Shown: positions 6,964-14,129 of the stretch, in pieces | Layout of the letters: each line of letters starts with the position of its first letter | Position numbering within the stretch: position 1 is the stretch's first letter | DNA from: Candidatus Omnitrophota bacterium | Lineage (GTDB): Bacteria > Omnitrophota > JACPQZ01 | Length of the DNA stretch: 64,000 nucleotides | Assembly: GCA_016190205.1 (NCBI GenBank) | Contig: JACPQZ010000045.1 | Location: forward strand, 1 to 64,000 | Direction of reading: 5' to 3' | Program-made: the position numbers and the translations under genes | Notes under the pieces: model-generated | Seen by the model: the letters and a program-made list of their open reading frames with translations, nothing else | What the model was told of the DNA's origin: nothing | The model's database searches: none

Positions 6964-7187
6964 AGTCTCGATCAATAGATCAGATACGACGGCGGTTTCA
7001 TCACGAATGGTTGTTGATTGCCGTAGACGAGATGGATCGGGCAACTACGACTCCTAAGCGCGGCCGTCTCTTGGCTCACAGCCCCAACCGTGATGAGGTG
7101 TATCAAGCCATGCTCCGCCACAAGAAACTGACCCTCGTGACCTATTCAGATGATCGGCTCCCCGCCGGCTACGCCGTAGCTTTCTAA
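6960..7187 (+). CDS. Small protein paired with retropepsin-like gene (putative antitoxin-type partner)
   Basis: A 75-residue protein containing FHHEWLLIAVDEMDRATTTP, RGRLLAHSPNRDEVY and a C-terminal RLPAGYAVAF. Small proteins with this EWLLI...GRLLAHS pattern are, to my recollection, found directly upstream of bacterial aspartyl-protease genes, as here (gap of three bases to the GTG at 7191). The pattern is close in style to DUF5678 proteins (compare the gene at 8894). The molecular role of such pairs is unproven; a toxin-antitoxin-like behaviour is inference. No DNA-binding motif is evident. Confidence 0.6.
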   Translation: MKSRSIDQIRRRFHHEWLLIAVDEMDRATTTPKRGRLLAHSPNRDEVYQAMLRHKKLTLVTYSDDRLPAGYAVAF

Positions 7188-7190
7188 ACA

Positions 7191-7583
7191 GTGCCACGTT
7201 CCGTACGTCTACAACCGCTTTCCTTACTGATTGCTCACGTCCTGCTCAAGGGGCCAAGCAGCCTCAAGATTATTCGCATGGTGGTGGATACAGGTGCAAC
7301 CACTACGATTATCCCTCCGCAAATAGCGGTCGCCATTGGGTGCGATCCTGCGAAGAGAAGCGGGCGCACCGCAATCATTACAGCCAGCGGATTAGAGTAT
7401 CTTCCCGTTGTCACCATCCCACTGGTCGAGTGCCTTGGGTATCGTGTCCGCTCGCTTAAAGCGGCTTGCCACGATCTGCCGCCACAAAGTATGGTAGACG
7501 GTCTCCTTGGACTTGACTTTTTGAGTCATGTGCCGTCTTTTCGCCGATTTCACAATGAAATTCACCGCCTCACTCAAGAGTAA
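7191..7583 (+). CDS. Retropepsin-like aspartyl protease domain protein
   Basis: A 130-residue protein with GTG start. MVVDTGATTTIIPP carries the catalytic D33-T-G-A, and MVDGLLGLDFL matches the downstream hydrophobic-Gly-(L/I)-D-F-L element of retroviral-type aspartyl proteases. The size is right for a single-domain protease that works as a homodimer. There is no signal peptide or membrane segment. It is coupled with the small gene just upstream and followed 43 bp later by an Rhs 3' fragment. The family call is strong; the substrate is unknown. Confidence 0.8.
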   Translation: MPRSVRLQPLSLLIAHVLLKGPSSLKIIRMVVDTGATTTIIPPQIAVAIGCDPAKRSGRTAIITASGLEYLPVVTIPLVECLGYRVRSLKAACHDLPPQSMVDGLLGLDFLSHVPSFRRFHNEIHRLTQE

Positions 7584-7626
7584 CAGTTACATTCCCTTAA
7601 CCTAGTCTTCTGGAGCCGCCCGCTCC

Positions 7627-7758
7627 GACCCCCAAGACTTAAACCGCTACGCTTACGCCCGCAATAACCGCTCAACCTGCACCGACCCCACCGGGTATGG
7701 GTGGTTTAAGAAGCTCTTCAATATGGGGGTGTTCAATCGGGACGTGCGATTAAGCTGA
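7627..7758 (+). pseudogene. Rhs family-2 3' fragment (1st copy)
   Basis: The frame reads DPQDLNRYAYARNN, then TCTDPTGYGWFKKLFN and a short tail to TGA 7756-7758. This is the closing core motif of a second Rhs family, different from the one at 1-5.7 kb. Nothing upstream continues the core and there is no start codon. Related pieces lie at 8350-8508 and 9112-9231. Confidence 0.75.
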
Positions 7759-7759
7759 T

Positions 7760-7966
7760 CTAAGCAGTTTTTGACGCGATGACTTTTTTTGCGGCATTTA
7801 GAACGGTGAGTCCCACGATTCGGCCTTTGCGTAGGCGCACGACAACACCCTCATCGGTTACATCGCTGTCGTCTGCCGGGCGGGGTCTACCGAATGAAAT
7901 ATAGAGGACGTCGGCTGCCGGGTCGTAGGATAACTTGGTTTGCTTGATTAGGGACGTTTTTGCCAT
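7760..7966 (-). CDS. DUF2283 family protein, likely antitoxin partner
   Basis: A 68-residue protein. LSYDPAADVLYISFG, VTDEGVVVRLRKGRIVGLTVLNA is the standard DUF2283 layout, including the D-x-LYI.F motif and a hydrophobic core strand. These small proteins commonly sit beside RelE/PBECR-type nuclease genes; here the 5' end overlaps the upstream toxin-like gene by 19 bp, so the two are co-transcribed on the minus strand. An antitoxin role is inferred from that pairing. Its stop is one base from the end of an Rhs fragment on the other strand. Confidence 0.8.
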   Translation of the reverse strand: MAKTSLIKQTKLSYDPAADVLYISFGRPRPADDSDVTDEGVVVRLRKGRIVGLTVLNAAKKVIASKTA

Positions 7967-8292
7967 TGAAGAGGCCTCCGTAATAGTTTACCATATCTTG
8001 AAATAAAGAATGCGGTGATTACAAAGCCTAAGGGATCCGCTGCGCGGTACACGACACAAAGATATTTTGGGCTTTGAGGAGCCCCCTCACACCATCTCAG
8101 GCTCAAAAATTCTCCTTCCCATCCTTCGACGATAAAGTCCGGATCCTCTACAGCTAAGCGGAGCTCGCTAACGTATCCCGAAGCTATGCTAAATTCCGGA
8201 TGACTCACCAAAATTTTGCTGTGCCAAGCAGCTTCGGAAAGCCTTACTTGTTGCCCCAAGGGTGTCTTGGCAATCCAGAGGTTAGTAGTCAC
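7948..8292 (-). CDS. PBECR-like nuclease-fold toxin candidate
   Basis: A 114-residue protein with the family signature as I recall it for the phage Barnase/EndoU/ColicinE5-RelE-like superfamily: KILVSHPEFS (HPE motif), LAVEDPDFIVEG, KYLCVVYRAAD and GFVITAFFISR at the C-terminal third. These are RNase or nuclease folds frequently found as toxins. The gene precedes DUF2283 in the same operon, with a 19-bp overlap. No experimental function can be stated; assignment to a specific PBECR subfamily would need a profile search. Confidence 0.65.
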   Translation of the reverse strand: MTTNLWIAKTPLGQQVRLSEAAWHSKILVSHPEFSIASGYVSELRLAVEDPDFIVEGWEGEFLSLRWCEGAPQSPKYLCVVYRAADPLGFVITAFFISRYGKLLRRPLQWQKRP

Positions 8293-8349
8293 AGGCTCAC
8301 CCTAGCACGGGAGAATACAATCGTCAAGGATCGCCAGCGTGACCCTTAA

Positions 8350-8508
8350 CTCGCCCGCTACTACGACCCCTCCCTCGGCCGCTTCCTCACCGCAGACCCC
8401 ACCGTCCAGCACCCTGAAGACCCCCAAGACTTAAACCGCTACGCCTTTGCGAGAAATAACCCCTTAACCTACACCGACCCCACTGGCTACGGGTGGATCG
8501 TGATATAA
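8350..8508 (+). pseudogene. Rhs family-2 3' fragment (2nd copy)
   Basis: LARYYDPSLGRFLTADPTVQ, then HPEDPQDLNRYAFARNNPLT and YTDPTGYGW end at TAA 8506-8508. An in-frame TAA directly precedes it (8347-8349), so it has no start. It is the longest of the three family-2 pieces and separates the DUF2283/PBECR pair from the DUF2442/DUF5678 pair. Confidence 0.8.
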
Positions 8509-8557
8509 TAATCGGGTCCGAAGACCATCGGACTTGGTTTAAGGAAATGCCCAGATA

Positions 8558-8836
8558 ATGTTCAAGCCCGTAGAAATCAAGGCGTTGCCGAAATATAAGT
8601 TGTGGATTCGATTTGAGGATGGAGTAAACGGGGAAGTGGACCTCTCACACCTTGTCGGCAAGGGTGTGTTTTCTGTTTGGAAAGATGAGATCACTTTCAA
8701 AAAGGTCCGCATCGGCGAAAGGGGAGAGCTTGTTTGGGGAGCCGATATAGCGTTATGTCCCGACTCTAGTTATATACAAATCAGCGGCAGATTGCCAGAA
8801 CAAGTTTTTCCAAATCTTCAAAAGCGCAGTGCCTGA
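8558..8836 (+). CDS. DUF2442 family protein
   Basis: A 92-residue protein. PKYKLWIRFEDGVNGEVDLS, then a hydrophobic FSVWKD and GELVWGADIALCPDSSY match DUF2442. This small family is often encoded next to DUF4160 or RelE-like genes and is widely assumed to be an antitoxin or transcription-linked protein. No DUF4160 partner is present; the next gene is DUF5678-like. Whether these two form a pair or are two orphaned leftovers is unclear. The segment lies between Rhs family-2 fragments. Confidence 0.75.
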   Translation: MFKPVEIKALPKYKLWIRFEDGVNGEVDLSHLVGKGVFSVWKDEITFKKVRIGERGELVWGADIALCPDSSYIQISGRLPEQVFPNLQKRSA

Positions 8837-8893
8837 AATAAGCCGATTTTACGGTATCGTCATAAAGATGTTTTTTGAGGAGAGCACTGCCCG

Positions 8894-9085
8894 ATGAAGC
8901 CGTTAGATATGACCCATATAACCTGGAAATACCGGGGAATCTTCGTAGTCTTGAGTCCAGATCGAAAAAGGGTTATTGCGAAAGGTCATACCCTGAAGGA
9001 AGCGCTGGATAGCGCAAAGAAGAAAGGCTGTAAAAATTCCATTTGTGCCAAGATCCCCGAGGAAAATAAGACTTACCTTCTGTGA
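8894..9085 (+). CDS. DUF5678 family small protein
   Basis: A 63-residue protein with the ribosome-binding site GAGGAG ten bases upstream of ATG. WKYRGIFVVLSPDRKRVIAKG, TLKEALDSAKKKGCKNS and the closing KIPEENKTYLL fit DUF5678. Proteins of this family are often upstream of aspartyl-protease-like genes, but here the downstream DNA is an Rhs fragment, so a partner may have been lost. Function unknown. Confidence 0.65.
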   Translation: MKPLDMTHITWKYRGIFVVLSPDRKRVIAKGHTLKEALDSAKKKGCKNSICAKIPEENKTYLL

Positions 9086-9111
9086 AAGCCTTCCGCTTCC
9101 CGTACGTCCGT

Positions 9112-9231
9112 TTTGCCATCACCGCCGACCCCACCGTCCAGCACCCTTCCGATCCCCAGGACTTAAACCGCTACGCCTACGCCCGCAATAACCCCTTAAC
9201 CTACACCGACCCCACCTGGTATGGTGGCTGA
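9112..9231 (+). pseudogene. Rhs family-2 3' fragment (3rd copy, frameshifted)
   Basis: ITADPTVQHPSDPQDLNRYA, then YARNNPLTYTDPTWYGG stop. Compared with the copy at 7627, one G is missing after GGTATGG. The WFKKLF tail of the first copy is still visible at DNA level but is out of frame (GAAGAAACTATTCAAGG). It abuts the AbiE-type module. Confidence 0.7.
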
Positions 9232-9266
9232 AGAAACTATTCAAGGAGAGGTTACAGGGCTTGTCC

Positions 9267-9296
9267 TTGACAAATGGGCTTAAATTATGTCATAAT
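9267..9296 (+). promoter_or_regulatory. Sigma-70-type promoter of the AbiE-like operon
   Basis: -35 TTGACA at 9267-9272, 18-bp spacer, -10 CATAAT at 9291-9296. The -10 lies inside a perfect inverted repeat (separate entry). Its position puts transcription start near 9303, so translation from an ATG at 9274 is excluded. Confidence 0.65.
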
Positions 9297-9304
9297 ATAT
9301 GACA
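9288..9304. promoter_or_regulatory. Operator-like inverted repeat over the AbiE promoter
   Basis: TGTCATA-ATA-TATGACA is a perfect 7-bp inverted repeat around a 3-bp centre, covering the -10 box and probable start of transcription. AbiEi antitoxins of known systems repress their own operon by binding inverted repeats in the promoter, so this is the natural candidate site. Confidence 0.6.
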
Positions 9305-9813
9305 TGGAAATGAAATGGAATCTGCTTGGGGTGGGGCCCTGTCTCCAAACGCTCGTATACGAAAGCGGCGGTGAGCAAAAAAAGGTGTCCGTCCGTCCCA
9401 TCTATACGGTGGTGGATGTGTGCCACCGCCTGCGTAAGTCGCGGCGTCAGGTCTACCGCTACATGCGCAGCGGACGATTGAAGCCCTGTGCGCAGATTTT
9501 GGGCCAGTGGCTTTTTTCAAAGAGGGAACTTGAGCATTTTGAGCAGGGCCGTATGCCCGTGTGGTTAAAATCCCTCTTCTGGGATGCCCGCATTTCAGAT
9601 CTCTCCGTGGGCCATCACAGCGATTTTATCCTGGCGAGGGCTTTTGAATACGGGGATCGCAAGGCCCTGCGCTGGGTATTCCGCACTTATCCTATCAGCA
9701 CCATTACCCGTTTCCTCGATGGCCGGGGAAGGGACGTGCTTTCCACGCGGACGTGGCATTTCTGGGCTCTCCAAACAGACCTGCACAGGCGGCGCAGCAA
9801 GGTGAGAAAATGA
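9304..9813 (+). CDS. AbiEi-like antitoxin/regulator (winged or Mer-type HTH plus C-terminal domain)
   Basis: About 169 residues from ATG 9304 (alternatives ATG 9310 and GTG 9385). An N-terminal helix-turn-helix is seen in YTVVDVCHRLRKSRRQVYRY followed by MRSGRLKP, as in excisionase-like folds. The C-terminal half (LFWDARISDLSVGHHSDFIL, YGDRKALRWVFRTYP, LSTRTWHFWAL) matches a domain common in genes preceding nucleotidyltransferase toxins. Stop and next start overlap (ATGA at 9810-9813), giving the usual antitoxin-first coupled operon. Repression of its own promoter through the inverted repeat at 9288 is likely. I infer the antitoxin role from the pairing. Confidence 0.7.
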   Translation: MEMKWNLLGVGPCLQTLVYESGGEQKKVSVRPIYTVVDVCHRLRKSRRQVYRYMRSGRLKPCAQILGQWLFSKRELEHFEQGRMPVWLKSLFWDARISDLSVGHHSDFILARAFEYGDRKALRWVFRTYPISTITRFLDGRGRDVLSTRTWHFWALQTDLHRRRSKVRK

Positions 9814-10505
9814 AACGTGGCATCCACGCAGTACCTGAGTCTCTACAGGTTCTGATCGAGCAGATGGCTCACGCAGGTTTGATGCGGGACTTTTACTTAG
9901 CCGGAGGTACAGGCCTGGCCCTCTTGTTAAACCACCGCCGGTCTATTGATATTGATTTATTCTCTGGGACGAACCGTCTTGACTTTGACGGCCGCCGGGA
10001 TCTTTTCTCGCGTTTAAGGCGTCTATCCGGGTGGGCGCTGATTGAAGCGAAAGACGGGACCGTGCACGGCCGTTTGAAAAAGGTGCGGACGAGCTTCTTT
10101 TGGTATCCCGAGCCGCTCTTGAAACCTACAGTTAAAAGGGGAGGCGTCCGGATCGCCTCCGTGACCGATATCGGTCTCATGAAATTAGCCGCTATTATTG
10201 GGCGCGGATCCCGGAAGGATTTCGTCGATCTTTATGCGATCTGCCGAGAGTTACCCTTATCCCGCCTGCTTAAGCTGGGCGGGAAGAAGTTTAAACACTC
10301 CGGGGATTTTCCCTTACAGGCCTTGAAAGCCCTTGTTTACTTTGAAGACGCCGAGAAAGATCCACCCGCCATTACGCCACAACCTCTCTCCTGGACAAAC
10401 GTCAAGGCATTCTTCATCCGTGAGGTGCGTACCTTGACCCGGCAATCCATTTCGGGTATCAAGCCCTTCAAGAGATCTCAAAAAACCTTCACGCGCTATC
10501 CGTGA
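9810..10505 (+). CDS. AbiEii/AbiGii-type nucleotidyltransferase toxin
   Basis: 231 residues from ATG 9810, which overlaps the upstream TGA and has GGTGAG just before it. FYLAGGTGLALLLNHRRSID and IDLF give the GG-T...H-R-S-x-D-x-D-L-F nucleotidyltransferase signature of the AbiEii family (PF08843), with the metal-binding Asp pair in IDIDLF. SVTDIGLMKLAAIIGRGSRK and DFVDLYAI are the conserved second half. Family members transfer nucleotides to tRNA 3' ends or otherwise stop growth, giving phage defence. Length and motifs are intact. It forms a type IV-like toxin-antitoxin operon with the gene upstream. Confidence 0.85.
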   Translation: MKRGIHAVPESLQVLIEQMAHAGLMRDFYLAGGTGLALLLNHRRSIDIDLFSGTNRLDFDGRRDLFSRLRRLSGWALIEAKDGTVHGRLKKVRTSFFWYPEPLLKPTVKRGGVRIASVTDIGLMKLAAIIGRGSRKDFVDLYAICRELPLSRLLKLGGKKFKHSGDFPLQALKALVYFEDAEKDPPAITPQPLSWTNVKAFFIREVRTLTRQSISGIKPFKRSQKTFTRYP

Positions 10506-10539
10506 CTGTCCGGGACTGTCCAGGGTATCGGCGATAACT

Positions 10540-10568
10540 TTGACACGCGGGTAGTTTCGTGGTAGTCT
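10540..10568 (+). promoter_or_regulatory. Promoter of the small secreted protein gene
   Basis: TTGACA at 10540-10545, 17-bp spacer, TAGTCT at 10563-10568. The leader of about 80 nt down to ATG 10656 is GC-rich and ends in the strong ribosome-binding site TAAGGAGGAAAG. Just upstream, 10504-10521 carries the direct repeat GACTGTCC-GG-GACTGTCC. Confidence 0.5.
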
Positions 10569-10655
10569 ACCGCTTCATGTCCCGAGGCGGGGTGGGGGCC
10601 GTCCGAACGGGCGTGAAAACGGCCTCAAACGAGGCATTTAAGGAGGAAAGATAGC

Positions 10656-11057
10656 ATGAGTAAGTTTGCAGTGTTAGTGGCAGTTGCGCTATTGTGCGCA
10701 GGGTCCTTGGCGCACGCGGCTGCTATTCAGGATTTGGATGGAATGACGTTTGCAGGCGAGCTGGGTGAAGAAGGGCAGACCGAAGGTCAAGCCGACACGT
10801 TCATTTTCGAAAACGGCCTCTTTGAATCCACAGCATGCACACCCTTTGGTTTTAGCGAGGCTCCTTACACCAGCGCGGCCCAGGGCGACGATATTGCGTT
10901 CAATGCCCAGACTGCAAGCCCGACAGACGGCAACATGGTCTGGCAGGGCACGGTGGACGGCGATGAGGTGGAAGGCACGGTGATCTGGACCAAGGCTGGA
11001 CAGGCCACGAACTACTGGTTCCGCGGCGAGATTGAAGAGGAAAGCGCTTCGCAGTAA
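10656..11057 (+). CDS. Small secreted protein of unknown function
   Basis: 133 residues with a clear Sec signal peptide (KFAVLVAVALLCAGSLAHAA, cleavage after AHA or AHAA). The mature part is acidic and beta-like: GMTFAGELGEEGQTEGQADT, FIFENGLFESTACTPFGFSE and MVWQGTVDGDEVEGTVIW. A single Cys remains after cleavage. The pattern suggests a compact periplasmic or outer-membrane-associated domain; I do not recognise a named family. It has its own promoter and a strong terminator, so it is a single-gene unit between the island and the rib operon. Confidence 0.75.
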   Translation: MSKFAVLVAVALLCAGSLAHAAAIQDLDGMTFAGELGEEGQTEGQADTFIFENGLFESTACTPFGFSEAPYTSAAQGDDIAFNAQTASPTDGNMVWQGTVDGDEVEGTVIWTKAGQATNYWFRGEIEEESASQ

Positions 11058-11086
11058 GACGTTACGGAAGCATAACATTTGTTAGC

Positions 11087-11117
11087 AAAAATGCCCAGTT
11101 GACAGCTGGGCATTTTT
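11087..11117 (+). terminator. Rho-independent terminator
   Basis: The stem AAAAATGCCCAG pairs with CTGGGCATTTTT around a short loop, with the T-run forming the 3' arm. It lies 30 bp after the secreted-protein stop. The loop contains TTGACA, which doubles as the -35 box of the next promoter. Confidence 0.85.
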
Positions 11118-11127
11118 CTGTCATAAT
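11099..11127 (+). promoter_or_regulatory. Probable rib operon promoter overlapping the terminator
   Basis: TTGACA at 11099-11104 (inside the terminator loop), exactly 17 bp, then CATAAT at 11122-11127. About 50 nt remain to ribBA. No FMN riboswitch can fit in that leader. Confidence 0.65.
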
Positions 11128-11179
11128 ACAATGATTCTGCTCGCTTTAAACAGTTTCGTAGACCCCACATAGAAGCCAT

Positions 11180-12367
11180 ATGTTTAATACAATGCAAGAG
11201 GTATTGGAAGCCGTCAAGGCCGGTGAGCTTGTGATCGTGATCGACGACGAAGATCGCGAAAACGAGGGCGACTTGATCTGCGCGGCCGCGAAGGTTACCC
11301 CGGAGCTTATCAACAAGATGACCACTATCGGGAGGGGCTTGATCTGTGTTCCTTTGGAAGGCAGGCGCTGTGATGAGCTGGGCCTAAGCCCCATGGTCCA
11401 TGACTCTGCCGACAGCATGCGGACTGCCTACACGGTGAGCGTCGACAGCGCGGCGGGGATCACCACCGGCATCAGCGCCTTTGACCGGGCACATACGATT
11501 TTAAGACTCATCGATCCCGCTGCCGGCAAAGAGGATCTGACCTCGCCCGGGCACGTCTTCCCCCTTAGGGCCAAACCCGGCGGGGTGCTCGAGCGGGCCG
11601 GGCATACCGAGGCCGCGGTGGATTTGGCACGGCTTGCGGGTCTTTACCCCGCGGGGGTAATCTGCGAGGTTTTAAATCCCGATGGCCGTATGGCGCGCAC
11701 TCCGGATCTCGTAAAGCTCGCCCGCCGGGAAGGCTTTAAAATTTGCACGATCGCAGACCTCATCCGCTACCGGCGCCTCAAAGAAAAGCTCGTGCGCCTG
11801 GCAGTCAAAACCATTCTTCCGAATAAATACGGCACCTGGCAGCTTTATGACTACGAATCCATTTTAGACGGGAAACACCACCTCGCCCTCGTTTTAGGCG
11901 AGATTGGTTCCGAGCCGGTCCTCGTGCGGGCGCACTCGGAATGCCTGACGGGAGATGTCCTGGGCTCGGCGCGCTGTGACTGCGGGGAACAGCTCGAGGC
12001 CTCCATGCAGCAGATTCGGGACGAAGGGCGCGGGGTAGTGCTTTATATGAGGCAGGAAGGAAGGGGCATTGGTCTAGCGCACAAGCTCAAGGCCTATGCC
12101 CTGCAAGACGAAGGCCTGGACACCGTGGAGGCCAATGAGCGCCTGGGTCTCGCCGCCGACTTGCGCGACTATGGGCTTGGGGCGCAGATTTTGGTCGACT
12201 TAGGTATCAAAGAGATCCGGCTTCTTACCAACAACCCCAAGAAGGTGGTGGGGCTGGAAGCCTATGGGCTGGCCATTAAAGAACGCGTGCCTATTCGCAT
12301 CGCTCCCAATCCGCACAACGAGCGCTACTTGAGGACCAAGAAGGAGAAATTGGGACACGATGCCTGA
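11180..12367 (+). CDS. ribBA: Bifunctional 3,4-dihydroxy-2-butanone 4-phosphate synthase / GTP cyclohydrolase II
   Basis: 395 residues, normal for a RibBA fusion. The RibB half (1 to about 200) shows [10 protein letters not shown] at 22-31 (substrate and Mg2+ binding) and AFDRAHTI. The RibA half shows [19 protein letters not shown] with the three zinc cysteines and [16 protein letters not shown] for GTP binding and chemistry. It supplies both branches of riboflavin synthesis: the C4 unit from ribulose 5-phosphate and the pyrimidine from GTP. It is first of a compact operon with overlapping junctions (8 bp with ribH). The start is ATG 11180; Met5 is an alternative, and no strong ribosome-binding site is seen. 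Confidence 0.97.
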   Translation: MFNTMQEVLEAVKAGELVIVIDDEDRENEGDLICAAAKVTPELINKMTTIGRGLICVPLEGRRCDELGLSPMVHDSADSMRTAYTVSVDSAAGITTGISAFDRAHTILRLIDPAAGKEDLTSPGHVFPLRAKPGGVLERAGHTEAAVDLARLAGLYPAGVICEVLNPDGRMARTPDLVKLARREGFKICTIADLIRYRRLKEKLVRLAVKTILPNKYGTWQLYDYESILDGKHHLALVLGEIGSEPVLVRAHSECLTGDVLGSARCDCGEQLEASMQQIRDEGRGVVLYMRQEGRGIGLAHKLKAYALQDEGLDTVEANERLGLAADLRDYGLGAQILVDLGIKEIRLLTNNPKKVVGLEAYGLAIKERVPIRIAPNPHNERYLRTKKEKLGHDA

Positions 12368-12902
12368 AGCGATTGAGGCTAAAATGGAAGCCCGGGGCCG
12401 TTCCTTCGCCATTGTGGTGAGCCGTTTTAACGAATATATCACCCAGCACCTTTTGGAAGGTGCCATCAAAGAGCTGTCTCAATACGGGGTTCGCGATTCG
12501 GACATTGCCGTCACATGGGTACCGGGTGCTTTTGAGATCCCGCTCACTGTTTTAAATCTCGCCGAAACCAGGCGTTATTCCGCCGTTATCGCGCTGGGCG
12601 CCATTATCCGCGGCTCTACTCCGCATTTCGAATATCTCTCACAAGCCGTCAGCCGGGGGCTGGCGGAGGTCCAGGTGCGCACCCAGACTCCCGTTGCCTT
12701 TGGCGTGATTACCACAGATACCCTCGAGCAGGCCATCGAGCGGGCGGGCACCAAGCACGGGAACAAGGGGCGCGAGGCCGCGCGCGTCGCCATAGAGATG
12801 GCGGGCCTTGCAGAGGCGATTAAGGCGGGCGGGGCTTCCAGCCCTTCGACTCCGCTCAAGGCTGATGGTGAGCGCAGTCGAACCACCAGCCGCACGGCAT
12901 GA
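12360..12902 (+). CDS. ribH: 6,7-dimethyl-8-ribityllumazine synthase with C-terminal extension
   Basis: It condenses the ribityl-pyrimidine with dihydroxybutanone phosphate to lumazine. Seen: [42 protein letters not shown] and [17 protein letters not shown], all family motifs. Length is 180 against about 155 usual. The extra C-terminal residues ([19 protein letters not shown]) come from a 38-bp palindrome inserted in the coding end (12845-12882). Lumazine synthase C-termini tolerate tails, so function is probably kept. It overlaps ribBA by 8 bp and nusB by 4 bp (ATGA). Confidence 0.96.
   Translation: MPEAIEAKMEARGRSFAIVVSRFNEYITQHLLEGAIKELSQYGVRDSDIAVTWVPGAFEIPLTVLNLAETRRYSAVIALGAIIRGSTPHFEYLSQAVSRGLAEVQVRTQTPVAFGVITTDTLEQAIERAGTKHGNKGREAARVAIEMAGLAEAIKAGGASSPSTPLKADGERSRTTSRTA
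12845..12882. repeat. REP-like palindrome inside the 3' end of ribH
   Basis: TTCGACTCCGCTCA, a 10-nt loop (AGGCTGATGG), then TGAGCGCAGTCGAA: a 14-bp inverted repeat with one mismatch. This kind of palindrome resembles dispersed intergenic repeats seen in other bacterial genomes. Here it is read through in frame and extends the protein. Confidence 0.75.
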
Positions 12903-13327
12903 GGAAGAGGACACGTGCACGGGAGCTCGCGCTCCAGATCCTCTATCAAATGGACATCCGGCAGGGTGACGTGAATGAAATCCTCGCCGATTTCTGGGCG
13001 CACAACGAAGTTCCCAAGGACGTGCACGATTTTAGCGAAAAACTCGCACAGGGAGTTCTCACCCATCAGAAGCTCATCGACAAGATCATCCGCGACTACG
13101 CCGAAAACTGGTCACTCAACCGGATGGCGGTGATTGATCGCAACATCATCCGGATGGCCGCCTTCGAGCTCCTTTATATGGACGACATACCGCCTAAGGT
13201 TTCCATTAATGAGGCGGTCGACCTGGCCAAGAAATTCGGGGACGAGCAATCGGGGTCTTTTGTGAACGGAATTCTGGACAAGATTTTTACGGCCGAGGTC
13301 AAGGGTGCCAAACAACGGGGGGGCTGA
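12899..13327 (+). CDS. nusB: Transcription antitermination factor NusB
   Basis: 142 residues of the standard NusB fold: TRARELALQILYQMDI at the N-terminus, WSLNRMAVIDRNIIRMAAFE and PPKVSINEAVDLAKKFGDEQ, then SGSFVNGILDKI at the C-terminus. NusB with NusE (S10) binds boxA RNA for rRNA antitermination. The ribH-nusB order is widely conserved. Start and ribH stop overlap as ATGA; the 3' end overlaps the PHP gene by 23 bp. Confidence 0.96.
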   Translation: MRKRTRARELALQILYQMDIRQGDVNEILADFWAHNEVPKDVHDFSEKLAQGVLTHQKLIDKIIRDYAENWSLNRMAVIDRNIIRMAAFELLYMDDIPPKVSINEAVDLAKKFGDEQSGSFVNGILDKIFTAEVKGAKQRGG

Positions 13328-14129
13328 CTTACACTGCCACACCTTGTATTCGGACGGCACCTTTAGCCCGGCTCAGGTCTTCGAGCGCGCGCGGGACGAG
13401 GGTCTTGAGGCCGTAGCCATCACCGATCATGACTCGACGGAGGGGCTTTACGAGGCGGATCAAGCGGCCCGGCACTTAGGTCTTGGGCTCATCGCGGGGG
13501 TCGAGATCACAGGCTACGAAGACGGCAGTGAGGTGCACATCCTGGGTCTATTCGTAGACGCGCGGCACAAGCCGCTGGGAAAAAAACTGTTAGAGAGGCG
13601 GACGGCCCGCGTCGAGCGTCTGAAAAAAATGATTCAAAAACTCCGGGAAGAGGGCCACGAAGTGGCGGTCCCGGATGTCCTGGATTTTGTGGGCCCGGGC
13701 GCCGTAGGAAGGCTCCACCTGGCGCGCTTTTTGGTAGAGAAGGGGATTGTCAAAGACGTCACCGCGGCCTTTAAAAGGTTTCTGGCGACCGGGGCCGCGT
13801 GCTATGTCCCCAACGCCGGTTTTCCGGCCGAAGACGCGATCAGGCTTATTCATGAGGCGGGGGGGATTTCCATTCTGGCGCATCCGGGCTTAAATCACCG
13901 GGACGATTTGATCGCACCTCTAAAAGAGATGGGTTTGATGGGGATAGAAGTCTATCATACGGGGCACGACTCAAGGACCGAGGCGCGATATCTAAAGCTC
14001 GCGAGGCAGCTGGGGCTCGCCGTAAGTGCCGGCTCCGACTGCCATGGGCTGGCCAAGGGCAGGCCCGTTTTGGGGACCAAGCGCATCTCCATGCACGAAC
14101 TGGAAAACTTAAGGGCTCACTGTGGCTAG
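13305..14129 (+). CDS. PHP-domain phosphoesterase (RNase AM/TrpH-like)
   Basis: 274 residues, GTG start inside nusB. PHP motifs: ADLHCHTLYSDGTFSP (HxH), AITDHDSTEG, then VEITGYEDGSEVHILGLF, LAHPGLN and the C-terminal SAGSDCHG. This is the COG0613 type; E. coli YciV (RNase AM) shortens rRNA 5' ends by a 3',5'-nucleotide diphosphatase/exonuclease activity. The insert between about 95 and 170 is the usual cap domain. Placement behind nusB fits a role in RNA processing, but the substrate here is inferred. Confidence 0.88.
   Translation: MPNNGGADLHCHTLYSDGTFSPAQVFERARDEGLEAVAITDHDSTEGLYEADQAARHLGLGLIAGVEITGYEDGSEVHILGLFVDARHKPLGKKLLERRTARVERLKKMIQKLREEGHEVAVPDVLDFVGPGAVGRLHLARFLVEKGIVKDVTAAFKRFLATGAACYVPNAGFPAEDAIRLIHEAGGISILAHPGLNHRDDLIAPLKEMGLMGIEVYHTGHDSRTEARYLKLARQLGLAVSAGSDCHGLAKGRPVLGTKRISMHELENLRAHCG

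Noticed and set aside
9274-9303. Start of the AbiEi-like gene at the first ATG (9274)
   Set aside because: The promoter -10 (9291-9296) lies downstream of that ATG, so transcripts would not include it.
11128-11180. FMN riboswitch upstream of ribBA
   Set aside because: Only about 50 nt separate promoter and start, too short for the RFN element, and its conserved segments are not visible.
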